Source: Dolosigranulum pigrum ATCC 51524
Lineage (GTDB): Bacteria; Bacillota; Bacilli; Lactobacillales; Carnobacteriaceae_A
Direction: 5' to 3'
Assembly: GCF_000245815.1 (NCBI RefSeq)
Contig: NZ_JH601104.1
Coordinates: 208,280 to 235,152 of the forward strand
Length of the DNA stretch: 26,873 nucleotides
Below, piece by piece: positions 7,754-15,669 of the stretch. The notes below the pieces were generated by a model, which searched no databases, was not told the DNA's origin, and saw nothing but the letters and a program-made list of their open reading frames with translations. Every line of letters starts with the position of its first letter. The stretch's first letter is position 1. Made by a program: the position numbers and the translations under genes.

Positions 7754-7762
7754 ATTTGTTTT

Positions 7763-7796
7763 TGACAAAAATTCCGCAATATTCTGTGCTACAATA
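7763..7796 (+). promoter_or_regulatory. Putative promoter of the two-component genes
   Basis: A TACAAT -10 preceded by TG (extended form, TGTGCTACAAT) lies about 35 bases before the regulator start. A perfect TTGACA is present but 22 bases upstream of the -10, too far for normal spacing, so the extended -10 or an activator may matter. Confidence 0.5.
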
Positions 7797-7831
7797 AAGT
7801 TAAGTTGAATGAAAGCGAGAGTGATGGTGTG

Positions 7832-8542
7832 ATGCAAGTGAAGTCTTTCTCCAATAAACGAATATTGATCGTTGATGATGATCGAGTACTCCATGAGTCC
7901 ACGCGGGAGGCTTTGAATACACAAGGGTTTTTCAATATTGATGGGGCGTATACTTACGAAGAAGGCATTCAAAAAATTGAAACAGGTACGGTGGATTTTG
8001 TGATTTTGGATATTATGTTGCCGGATGGAAATGGCTATGACCTAGCAACATACGTGCGCGAATTTTCTGATATACCGATTCTGTTCTTGACTGCAAAAGA
8101 TACCGCGGATGATGAAGTGAAAGGATTAATGATCGGTGGAGATGATTATTTAACAAAACCATTTTTGCCGAAAATGCTAGTCGCACGGGTGCAGTCTCTG
8201 TTGCGTCGATCCTATCTTAATGAAAAGCGTATCGTTGAACTTCCGGACAGAGTGATTGACTTTGATCAGGCAGTCGTTACACATGGACAGGAGATTATGC
8301 GAATTAGTCCGACTGAGCTGAAGGTGCTTGAAGCACTGATGCATCGTCCTAATCAAATTGTCTCTGTAGATAGCTTGTGCCAAAGCGTCTGGGGCATTAA
8401 CCACTTCGGTCAGGAAAATTCACTTATGGTTCACATCAGGCGCTTGCGTGAAAAAATTGAACAAGATCCCTCTAATCCTGAAGTCATCTTAACCCTGAAA
8501 GGTCTCGGTTACCGGCTAGCGTTAGACGAAGGAGGTCTCTAA
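7832..8542 (+). CDS. OmpR-family response regulator
   Basis: The receiver domain (about 8-125) has the acidic pair in LIVDDDRV, the phospho-acceptor D60 in FVILDIMLPDG, the switch T in FLTAKD and K in YLTKPF. A winged-helix DNA-binding domain (about 140-233) ends GLGYRLALDEGGL. It would be phosphorylated by the kinase encoded next and act at the 11-bp repeats upstream. The start is uncertain: ATG at 7832 is preferred; a TTG at 7805 and GTG at 7829 are in frame but lack good ribosome sites. The kinase ATG follows one base after its stop, with GGAGG inside the last codons, so translation is coupled. Confidence 0.92.
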   Translation: MQVKSFSNKRILIVDDDRVLHESTREALNTQGFFNIDGAYTYEEGIQKIETGTVDFVILDIMLPDGNGYDLATYVREFSDIPILFLTAKDTADDEVKGLMIGGDDYLTKPFLPKMLVARVQSLLRRSYLNEKRIVELPDRVIDFDQAVVTHGQEIMRISPTELKVLEALMHRPNQIVSVDSLCQSVWGINHFGQENSLMVHIRRLREKIEQDPSNPEVILTLKGLGYRLALDEGGL

Positions 8543-8543
8543 C

Positions 8544-9896
8544 ATGAAGCACTCTCTCTGGCGCAATATTCAATACTTCTTCCTCGTCTTAGTGGGAATT
8601 ATCGTATTCAACGTGATTTTATTGGGGACACTTGTGCAATATAACGTCCAAGATGAATCAGCTACCGAAATCTTAGCGGCAACTGTGCGTGAAGTGAGCC
8701 GAAACGATGAGACCTATGTATTATCTGAAGCCGGCCAAACCTTATTGCACGAAAATAATATTTGGTCCATCGTAATTGATCAAAATACTGGAGAAGTAAG
8801 CGGAACATTTGAAACGCCCGCAACTCTTCCAGCGCAATTCTCACGAGTAGATATCCTGCAATTTTCCCGGTTTTATTTAAACGATTATCCTGTATTCTCA
8901 CATATACTGGATTCTGGAGATATCTTAGTCCTTGGCTTCCCGAAAGATAGTTATATCCGTTTTACGGCTAATTATTGGCAACAATCTTTTCTTAAAAAAG
9001 TCCCGTTTATTATTATGGGTATTATTAGTGTTAATTTATTGATGATTGCGGGGTTATATCTGTATACACGCTGGCGCATAAAGAGCAAGCTGGACCCCAT
9101 TGTTGATGGTATTGAGGCACTTCCAGATGGCCTGGACGATCGTATTCCTCACATTAGTGGACTAGAAACCATTACACAGGCCTTGAATAAATCAGATCAA
9201 TTACTTAAAGCTAGTCAACAATTTCGTCAGCAGTGGCTTGCGGGCATCACCCACGACTTAAAAACTCCGCTATCTGTTATTTTTACCTATGCCAATTTAC
9301 TAGAAGGTCGCACAACCCACCCTAAAGATAAACGCTGGCTCCAAACTATCCAAAAAGAAAGTTGCTATATTGAAAATTTAATAAATGATTTAAATGTAAT
9401 CAATCGGCTGCAAAGTGAGACTTACAAAAATCAACTAGAAGATATTGATGTGGTTGCTGCAACGCGAGAATTTATTGTGGAGCTAATCAATATGAATGCT
9501 TATGACTTATACACCTTTCAGTTCAATGTTGATCATATCGATTACCCAATTTATGTGCGAATGGAACGTAAGATGTTTGACCGAATGCTCCATAACCTAA
9601 TCTATAATGCGATTAATCATAATCCACAAGGTTGTCATATTCGCATTTCTATTCAACCATTTGATCACTTCACCCGGTTGTCTGTCCGCGACAATGGTAC
9701 AGGGACCTCAGCTGATCGCTTACAAGAGGTACGCTCAAGGCTCAACCAACCTGATATTCTAACCGCTCGAAACAGTGGCATTGGCTTAATTGTCGTCAAC
9801 CAAATTGCTACAATTCATGGTGGGAGACTTGACCTGGCTAGTGAACCAGGACAATATTTTGAAGCTATTACTACCTTAGAGTCCGTTAATCAGTAA
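8544..9896 (+). CDS. Sensor histidine kinase, lantibiotic-sensing type
   Basis: The 450-aa membrane kinase has helix 1 (about 10-32), an outside domain of roughly 115 residues containing FSRFYLNDYPVF, helix 2 (about 152-174), a short linker without a clear HAMP motif, the H-box with H237 in GITHDLKTPLS, an N-box (LHNLIYNAINHN), and ATP-lid motifs DNGTG and NSGIGL. A medium-size outer domain with this aromatic motif is seen in kinases next to CprABC/LanFEG-like transporters that respond to lantibiotics; this assignment is by resemblance. It pairs with the preceding regulator, and the likely targets are the divergent transporter genes. Confidence 0.92.
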   Translation: MKHSLWRNIQYFFLVLVGIIVFNVILLGTLVQYNVQDESATEILAATVREVSRNDETYVLSEAGQTLLHENNIWSIVIDQNTGEVSGTFETPATLPAQFSRVDILQFSRFYLNDYPVFSHILDSGDILVLGFPKDSYIRFTANYWQQSFLKKVPFIIMGIISVNLLMIAGLYLYTRWRIKSKLDPIVDGIEALPDGLDDRIPHISGLETITQALNKSDQLLKASQQFRQQWLAGITHDLKTPLSVIFTYANLLEGRTTHPKDKRWLQTIQKESCYIENLINDLNVINRLQSETYKNQLEDIDVVAATREFIVELINMNAYDLYTFQFNVDHIDYPIYVRMERKMFDRMLHNLIYNAINHNPQGCHIRISIQPFDHFTRLSVRDNGTGTSADRLQEVRSRLNQPDILTARNSGIGLIVVNQIATIHGGRLDLASEPGQYFEAITTLESVNQ

Positions 9897-10053
9897 AAAG
9901 TGGATTCCTATGTTACGCTTCTTGCGACGAAATCTAATGTATCCATTACAAGACTCCATTGTTAGGAGATATTGTTCGGCAGTTAACTGATCGGGAAAAA
10001 TTTTTAAGGTAATTATGGAGCGATAAGTCGCTTGACTCGGAAGTGGGTATGAG

Positions 10054-10082
10054 TTGATTGCAGGGCATTAATAGCTTATAAT
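10054..10082 (+). promoter_or_regulatory. Promoter of the quinone reductase gene
   Basis: TTGATT and a perfect TATAAT are separated by 17 bases. The -10 lies 26 bases before the ATG at 10109, which has AAAGGAG in front of it. Confidence 0.75.
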
Positions 10083-10108
10083 TCGGAAGTATAAAGGAGT
10101 GGATATTG

Positions 10109-11053
10109 ATGGGATTATTAGTAGATGGTGTGTGGCACGATGAGTGGTACAACACGGAAGATAATGATGGGAAATTTATTCGAGAAGATGCACAGTTCAG
10201 AGATTGGATCAGTAAGGATGGTAAGTTTCAACCGGAAGCTGGGCGCTATCATTTGTATGTCTGCCTAGCATGTCCTTGGGCATCACGTTGCTTAATGATG
10301 CGGAAGTTAAAAGGCTTGGAAGAGATTATTTCACTTTCAGTCGTTAATCCTGTGATGTTAGAACACGGCTGGACATTCGAAGATGGGCCGGGTGTAATAG
10401 CGGATCCCATTATTGATGCCGATTATATGCATGAAATTTACACCCATGTTGATCCGACCTATTCAGGGCGCGTTACCGTTCCGGTCCTCTATGATAAAAA
10501 AACAGACACAATCGTCAACAATGAATCATCCGATATTATTCGCATGATGAATACCGCCTTTGATGAAATCGGTGCAACACCAGGGGATTATTACCCAGCA
10601 GACTTGCATGATGAAATCGATGATATCAATGACTATGTGTACGATCATGTGAATAACGGGGTCTATAAAGCTGGCTTTGCAACCGAGCAACATGTCTACG
10701 AAAAGGAAGCCCAAAACGTCGATGATGCTCTGGCCAAATTAAATGACCGCTTGGAACATCAAGACTATCTCGTTGGCGATCAACTCACGGAAGCGGATAT
10801 CCGTCTCTTCACTACATTGATTCGCTTCGAACATGTTTATTTCGGGCACTTTAAGTGTAACTTGCATCACTTAACGGAATACCCGCACTTATGGGAGTAT
10901 ACGAAGCGGATTTATAACTATGAAAATCTGGCGGATACCGTTAACTTCGATCATATCCAGACACATTACTACAAGAGCCATACGATGATTAACCCCAACC
11001 AAATCATCCCTGCTGGCCCAGACTTAGATTTATCAGTTAGCGAATCAATCTAA
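10109..11053 (+). CDS. yqjG: Glutathionyl-hydroquinone reductase (YqjG/ECM4 family)
   Basis: Enzymes of this omega-class-like glutathione transferase family remove glutathione from glutathionyl-hydroquinones. The 314-aa protein shows the family thioredoxin-like half with the CPWA motif; C55 is the expected catalytic cysteine and C52 lies just before it. The trailing residue is serine-arginine where many members have histidine-arginine (CPWASR versus CPWAHR). The C-terminal half is helical, with EADIRLFTTLIRFEHVYFGHFKCN typical of the family. It stands alone with its own promoter and a strong terminator. Use of glutathione implies the host makes or imports it, as several lactic acid bacteria do; an alternative thiol is possible. 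Confidence 0.9.
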   Translation: MGLLVDGVWHDEWYNTEDNDGKFIREDAQFRDWISKDGKFQPEAGRYHLYVCLACPWASRCLMMRKLKGLEEIISLSVVNPVMLEHGWTFEDGPGVIADPIIDADYMHEIYTHVDPTYSGRVTVPVLYDKKTDTIVNNESSDIIRMMNTAFDEIGATPGDYYPADLHDEIDDINDYVYDHVNNGVYKAGFATEQHVYEKEAQNVDDALAKLNDRLEHQDYLVGDQLTEADIRLFTTLIRFEHVYFGHFKCNLHHLTEYPHLWEYTKRIYNYENLADTVNFDHIQTHYYKSHTMINPNQIIPAGPDLDLSVSESI

Positions 11054-11060
11054 ACAAACA

Positions 11061-11104
11061 AAAAGCCCGCTCCATTACTATATCCGTAATGGAACGGGCT
11101 TTTT
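11061..11104. terminator. Bidirectional intrinsic terminator
   Basis: An 18-base arm (AAAAGCCCG..CCATTAC) pairs with 11087-11104 around a 7-8-nt loop, with Ts following on plus and As preceding. It separates the converging quinone reductase and hpf genes. Confidence 0.9.
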
Positions 11105-11144
11105 AATGATTAGTATTCATCAACTTCAATGTGACTAATATTTT

Positions 11145-11726
11145 TTAGGTTTCTAATAGACCGTACTTGCCGTCGTGACGCTTGTAGACAATGTTCGTGC
11201 TCTCTGTCTCTGCATCTTCGAAGATAAAGAAGTCGTGGCCTAACATATCCATCTGCAAGACAGCTTCTTCGGCATGCATTGGTTTCAAGTCAAGTTGCTT
11301 CGTGCGCACAATCTCGACACCTGCATCGCTCTCTAATTGTTCTGTCTCTTCACCATCAAGCCCTTCTACATGTGTATCGAGTAGATCCGGATCGACTGGT
11401 TCTGGTGCTTCAACTGTTTGGCGACGTTGACGACGATTTACTTTTGTTTTATATTTACGAATTTGTCTTTCTAATTTATCACTCACTAAGTCCACACTAC
11501 CGTACATATCCGGTGATGTTTCCTCAGCTCGAAGCACTACATTGGGGAGAGGAATGGTCACTTCAACTTTTGCCGTTTTGTCAGAATACGTCTTCAAATT
11601 AACATGCGCATTCGCTTCCGGCACATCTGTGAAGTACTTCTCAACTTTACCAACCTTCGCCTCTACATACTCGCGAATTGCGTCGGTAACCTCTATATTC
11701 TCTCCGCGAACGTTATATCTTAACAT
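11145..11726 (-). CDS. hpf: Ribosome hibernation promoting factor, long form
   Basis: The 193-aa protein has an N-terminal S30AE domain (about 1-100), which sits on the 30S decoding channel, a charged linker (about 100-135), and a C-terminal domain (about 136-193, ending YKRHDGKYGLLET) that dimerises. Together these make inactive 100S ribosomes in stationary phase or stress. Length and two-domain build identify the long form typical of Gram-positives. The ATG has AAGGGTG in front, and a strong promoter lies at 11801-11829. The minus-strand comF genes end 123 bp upstream. Confidence 0.96.
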   Translation of the reverse strand: MLRYNVRGENIEVTDAIREYVEAKVGKVEKYFTDVPEANAHVNLKTYSDKTAKVEVTIPLPNVVLRAEETSPDMYGSVDLVSDKLERQIRKYKTKVNRRQRRQTVEAPEPVDPDLLDTHVEGLDGEETEQLESDAGVEIVRTKQLDLKPMHAEEAVLQMDMLGHDFFIFEDAETESTNIVYKRHDGKYGLLET

Positions 11727-11800
11727 AGTACTACACCCTTTCTATTATCTTGCCTATCTCAGTAAACGTTGGCCAACCCTCAACCATTTACTGTATCTTT

Positions 11801-11829
11801 ATTATATATGTTAACGCTTCAAATTTCAA
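11801..11829 (-). promoter_or_regulatory. hpf promoter
   Basis: On the minus strand TTGAAA is followed after exactly 17 bases by TATAAT, about 75 bases before the hpf ATG. The near-consensus match suggests a vegetative sigma promoter, so stationary-phase control would need another input. Confidence 0.8.
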
Positions 11830-11849
11830 GGCAGAGCCCTTTTTCCTTT

Positions 11850-12545
11850 TTATCGAAAAATCGACAGGCTTCCTATGTTGTTGACACCGGCGTTCAGTAA
11901 GGCTTCTTTAGCATGATAAATTGTCCGGCCCGTTGTGTAGACATCATCAATGAGTAAGACGGCAGGTGGTAATGAAGATCGCTTCGCTTCTCTTACTTGA
12001 AAGGGTTGCTTACTGCTGAGACGTTCTTGTCTTGTCTTAGAGGCTTGATTAGGACCCGATCCGACATGTTCTAACAGTGCTTCGTAAGGTTGGTTCAGTG
12101 TATCTAACATCACATGAATCTGATTAAATCCTCGCTTAGCCAAGCTGGACTGGCTGCTTGGAATAGGCACTAAGGTGTAGTTAGAAAAGTGCGTGATGAT
12201 TAATTGCTGGAGTGGCTCTCTAAATACTTGTCCATACCGCACATCCCCGAGTCGCTTGAAGGTATGCATCCACTCCCGAGCAAAGTCATTATACGCATAC
12301 AATGCCCGGTGATTGACGATCTGTTTTGGGAAGTGCTGTAGCCATCCCTGACAGTCCGAACAATAGCCTGCCTCAGTCATCTGTCGCCAACATCCGGGAC
12401 AGTTATGTGTCGTCAATAAGGGAGCAAATTGATTCTGACAGGCAGAACACAGCATGCTTTTGGCTGGTTTTTTTAGTAGGAAGATGTGCATTAATGTCGG
12501 ACGTGTCGTTAATTCCGTTCCACAATGTAAGCACGTATCAGTCAT
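11850..12545 (-). CDS. comFC: ComF-family phosphoribosyltransferase-like competence protein
   Basis: The 231-aa protein has an N-terminal four-cysteine-type zinc region (CLHCG, CSACQ, CPGC and CSDC between about 5 and 65) and a phosphoribosyltransferase fold with the PRPP-loop motif VLLIDDVYTTGRT near the C-terminus. ComFC works with ComFA in taking single-stranded DNA into the cytosol during natural transformation; its exact chemistry is not settled. Its ATG overlaps the end of comFA by 8 bases, so the two are one operon. The frame is intact. Confidence 0.95.
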   Translation of the reverse strand: MTDTCLHCGTELTTRPTLMHIFLLKKPAKSMLCSACQNQFAPLLTTHNCPGCWRQMTEAGYCSDCQGWLQHFPKQIVNHRALYAYNDFAREWMHTFKRLGDVRYGQVFREPLQQLIITHFSNYTLVPIPSSQSSLAKRGFNQIHVMLDTLNQPYEALLEHVGSGPNQASKTRQERLSSKQPFQVREAKRSSLPPAVLLIDDVYTTGRTIYHAKEALLNAGVNNIGSLSIFR

Positions 12546-13893
12546 CGTTTATCAACCCTCGCTTCCGTGCCAGTTGATTCATAGTCTTAATTTGTTTAAT
12601 CGCGCGTTTCATCGCTTTTGTCCATTGAGTGTAGTAATAGATCACATCCCCTGTTGGAAACTGTGGGGAACGTCCGGCACGTCCAGCAATTTGAACTAAA
12701 GAGGATTCCGTAAAAATACGGTCATCACTACCTACAACTAATACATCAATATTTTTAAAGGTGACGCCACGTTCTAAGATGGTTGTACTAATGAGGAAGT
12801 CAAGCTTTCCTTCCCGCATCTTGAGCACCTTCTCCTTCCGCTCAGGATCACTCGAATAGACCACTTCGAACATTGCTTCGGGGAATGTCTCTAGCAGCTG
12901 TTGTTCCCACTTAAGCACCCACTGGATATTCGGCACGAAGACAAGGAAGCAACGGTTTTGATTAAGGAGCTCTGTCATTCTTCTCAAGATTATATTGGTC
13001 GTGCCGTTAAGTAGCGCAGTCTCCCAGTTCCCACAGCGCTTACCGACCGGAACGGGCAAAGGATGGGCATGGTAGCGTGCTGGTAGAATCGTGGCCAGTA
13101 ATTCACCCCGCTTAACTTGACGTTGCATCGTCTGGTCCGGTGTGGCTGATAGATAAATGAGGGCTGATTCTGGCTTGCGGGCTTTTTGAGTAGCGGTTTG
13201 GAGCGCTCGATCATTATGATATGGGAACGCGTCAATCTCATCGATAATAAGCACATCGAACGCCTCCTGGAAGCGAAATAATTGATGCGTAGTAGCAATC
13301 GTCAACTGCCGATATTGATACGATTCTTCCACGCCACCATACAGAAGTGCAACTGGTTGGTCCGGAAAAGCTGACTGCAAGCGCGGAGCCAACTCCAAGC
13401 ATACATCTACTCGTGGTGAAGCTAACCCAATTCGCAAGCCCTGCTGGAGGGCATAATCAATTCCCTTAAATAACATCTCGGTCTTCCCCGCTCCCGCAAC
13501 TGCCCAGAGCAGTCGCGTCTGGCGTTGTTGAATAGTCTCGATAATATCCTGAGCGGCCGTTGCTTGTTGCTCAGAGAGTGTTCCTTGCCAAGCGAGTTGC
13601 GAACAACTTAGCAAGGGGAATTTATTCGGTTCTGGCACATGATAGAAGGTACTACACCGCTTCACCTTGCCCATCTGCAGACATTGGGTACAATACCCAC
13701 ACGCTGCTTCCCCACAAGTTAGACAATAATTAGGCTCGATCGGTTTCACCACACTTTGGCAACGCCGGCACAGCCATTTTCCTCCTTGTTCAATCACGCC
13801 AGATAACGTCTTAACGTCTGCCTGTGCCAGTTCTGGCCAATACTTCTCGGGAATCTCTTGCTTTAACAGTGCACGTCCGTATAAGTAATCCAT
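12538..13893 (-). CDS. comFA: Competence DNA-uptake helicase ComFA
   Basis: ComFA is a DEAD-box-like ATPase on the cytosolic side of the competence channel that helps pull in single-stranded DNA. The 451-aa protein has an N-terminal zinc region (C42, C45, C57, C60, then C65, C68, C71, C80), Walker A AGAGKTE at 133-139, a DEID box at 218-221, and a helicase C-terminal domain ending in motif VI QIAGRAGRS. The start is ambiguous between ATGs at 13893, 13896 and 13911; the G-rich GGGGGGGAGAG upstream best serves 13893 or 13896. A TATAGT -10 lies about 35-40 bases upstream, without a clear competence-sigma box. The comFA-comFC pair is intact, but other competence genes are not in view. Confidence 0.94.
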   Translation of the reverse strand: MDYLYGRALLKQEIPEKYWPELAQADVKTLSGVIEQGGKWLCRRCQSVVKPIEPNYCLTCGEAACGYCTQCLQMGKVKRCSTFYHVPEPNKFPLLSCSQLAWQGTLSEQQATAAQDIIETIQQRQTRLLWAVAGAGKTEMLFKGIDYALQQGLRIGLASPRVDVCLELAPRLQSAFPDQPVALLYGGVEESYQYRQLTIATTHQLFRFQEAFDVLIIDEIDAFPYHNDRALQTATQKARKPESALIYLSATPDQTMQRQVKRGELLATILPARYHAHPLPVPVGKRCGNWETALLNGTTNIILRRMTELLNQNRCFLVFVPNIQWVLKWEQQLLETFPEAMFEVVYSSDPERKEKVLKMREGKLDFLISTTILERGVTFKNIDVLVVGSDDRIFTESSLVQIAGRAGRSPQFPTGDVIYYYTQWTKAMKRAIKQIKTMNQLARKRGLINDD

Positions 13894-13952
13894 CATCTCT
13901 CCCCCCCTCATCTATTAAGTACACTATAATGAGAAATAATGGTTTTAACATC

Positions 13953-13996
13953 AAAAAAACACAGAACTAATAGCGTTAAGCCTTGAAAGTTCTGTG
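13953..13996 (-). terminator. Intrinsic terminator after degV
   Basis: On the minus strand CACAGAACT and AGTTCTGTG form a 9-bp stem around a 19-nt loop, followed by seven Ts. It follows the degV stop and precedes comFA. Confidence 0.85.
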
Positions 13997-14026
13997 CTTC
14001 TGTCTCTATTAAAATAATATATTCTC

Positions 14027-14887
14027 TTACTCACGATTCGGGTCAATCGTCCAAGTAATGCCGATAGCTCCTTCACCAACATGAACACCAATTACAGGCC
14101 CAAAGTAGCTCATATGAAAATCAATCTCGGGATAAGTTGCTTGTAGTTCTGTTAACAATTCTGTGGCTTCTTCATCCGCTCGCGCATGAACAATGGTTGC
14201 TTGCAGTGGGTAATCTACTTGCTTAACAGCTTCGTCAAAGTCGCGCTTAATATGTGCTATCGCCTTTTTCTTTGTCCGTATTTTTTCTTTGGGCACAATT
14301 TCGCCTGCTTCAAACGTTAAAACCGGCTTAATTTTCAAAAAGGTTGCCATGCTGCCCGCAAATTTTGAAATGCGCCCGCCCTTAATTAGGTTGGTCAAGT
14401 CATCCACAACGAATAAAGCATTCGTACGGTCAATCATTCGTTCTAATGTTGTTAAGATTTCGTCCACCGAACACCCTTGCTCAGCCATCATTGCTGCTTG
14501 AATAACTAATTGGCCTTGCGCATAAGTTGTAATCTTCGAATCAACTGCGTATACTGTTGCTTGCTCAATCATTTCACCTGCACTCTTAGCTGATTGGTAA
14601 GTCCCCGAAATTTGACCGGATAAATGAATGCTAATAATACTATCATGGGTCTCTGCCAACGATTCATAGAGTGAGATAAATTCCCCAAGAGCTGGCTGGG
14701 AACTGGTCGGCAATTCCTCTTCCTCGCGCATACGCTCATAGAACGCATCTGTCTGTATATCGACCGTTTCTCGGTATGTCTCCTGACCAAAAGAAATAGA
14801 CAATGGTACTGTATGAATGGTATATGTCTGTTTATCTTCTTCACTCAGATAAGCTGTACTATCTGTTACAATTGCAATTTTAGGCAT
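14027..14887 (-). CDS. DegV-family fatty-acid-binding protein
   Basis: DegV/FakB proteins hold a fatty acid and present it to the FakA kinase for phosphorylation. The 286-aa protein begins MPKIAIVTDST, the N-terminal signature, and keeps the family fatty-acid contact motifs (SSQPALGEF near 60 and HLSGQISGTYQSA near 88). Which lipid it binds is not readable. ATG 14887 is chosen because GAGGAGG lies about 11 bases before it; a GTG at 14899 would have no room for a ribosome site. It is transcribed alone, divergent from yigZ, and ended by the terminator at 13953-13996. Confidence 0.92.
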   Translation of the reverse strand: MPKIAIVTDSTAYLSEEDKQTYTIHTVPLSISFGQETYRETVDIQTDAFYERMREEEELPTSSQPALGEFISLYESLAETHDSIISIHLSGQISGTYQSAKSAGEMIEQATVYAVDSKITTYAQGQLVIQAAMMAEQGCSVDEILTTLERMIDRTNALFVVDDLTNLIKGGRISKFAGSMATFLKIKPVLTFEAGEIVPKEKIRTKKKAIAHIKRDFDEAVKQVDYPLQATIVHARADEEATELLTELQATYPEIDFHMSYFGPVIGVHVGEGAIGITWTIDPNRE

Positions 14888-15004
14888 TTCTACTGCCACC
14901 TCCTCACATTACTATTTAAAGATCTCTTCATTTCTTGTACAATAGGATAGATGATCCTTCTACTATTATATACTAACTAGTCAATTTTTGAAAAGGTGAA
15001 CGAA

Positions 15005-15640
15005 ATGAAAAATTATCAAACAATCAAACAAGCTGGTAGTCACGAGATTGAAATTAAAAAATCACGCTTTATTTGTGCGCTCAAACGAACAACTAACGAA
15101 GACGAAGCGCAAGTTTTTATTGATAAGATTAAAAAAGAACATTGGAAAGCCACGCATAATTGTTCGGCTTACGTTATTGGTCAGAATAACCAAATCCAGC
15201 GTGCGCATGATGATGGTGAACCCAGTGGAACAGCGGGTGTACCGATGTTAGATATCCTGAAAAAGCGTGATTTAAGAAATGTGACCGCCGTAGTGACGCG
15301 TTATTTTGGCGGGACAAAATTAGGAGCAGGCGGACTTATCCGGGCATATGGCGGTGCCGTGAATGAGACTATTGATGCGTTAGGTGTTGTTGAACGCAAA
15401 TTATTACAACAAATTTATTTAGAAGTGGATTATACCTTAAGTGGTAGCTTAGAGAATAAATTAAATAATTCTGACTTTATCTTACATGATATTCAGTATA
15501 CAGAGGTTGTCACCTTTGAATGTTTTGTTGAGGTTGGGGAAGTTGATAGCTTTAAAGAAATAACGACAGAATGGTTGAATGGTAATGGGGAGTATACATT
15601 AGGAAACGAAGCGTATATAGAAGTAGATGTCCCTTCTTAA
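15005..15640 (+). CDS. yigZ: YigZ/IMPACT-family protein
   Basis: The 211-aa protein has the N-terminal IMPACT/UPF0029 domain with its hallmark H-DDGEPSGTAGVPML stretch and TRYFGGTKLGAGGLIRAYGGAV. A C-terminal ferredoxin-like DUF1949 domain starts near 135. The family is linked to translation control in eukaryotes (IMPACT), but its bacterial role is not settled. ATG 15005 has AAAAGG at good distance, while the in-frame GTG at 14996 abuts it too closely. The ABC-F translation factor follows 29 bases later and is probably co-transcribed. Confidence 0.93.
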   Translation: MKNYQTIKQAGSHEIEIKKSRFICALKRTTNEDEAQVFIDKIKKEHWKATHNCSAYVIGQNNQIQRAHDDGEPSGTAGVPMLDILKKRDLRNVTAVVTRYFGGTKLGAGGLIRAYGGAVNETIDALGVVERKLLQQIYLEVDYTLSGSLENKLNNSDFILHDIQYTEVVTFECFVEVGEVDSFKEITTEWLNGNGEYTLGNEAYIEVDVPS

Positions 15641-15669
15641 GGGTAGAACAGACGAATGGAGCGATAGGA

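Noticed and set aside
9910..9990. 26-codon frame between the kinase and the quinone reductase
   Set aside because: It has an ATG and basic N-terminus but no ribosome site, no recognisable domain and no matching promoter; most likely chance.
12990..13298. 102-codon minus-strand frame inside comFA
   Set aside because: A different frame of the same strand as comFA, with no domain; comFA itself is intact.
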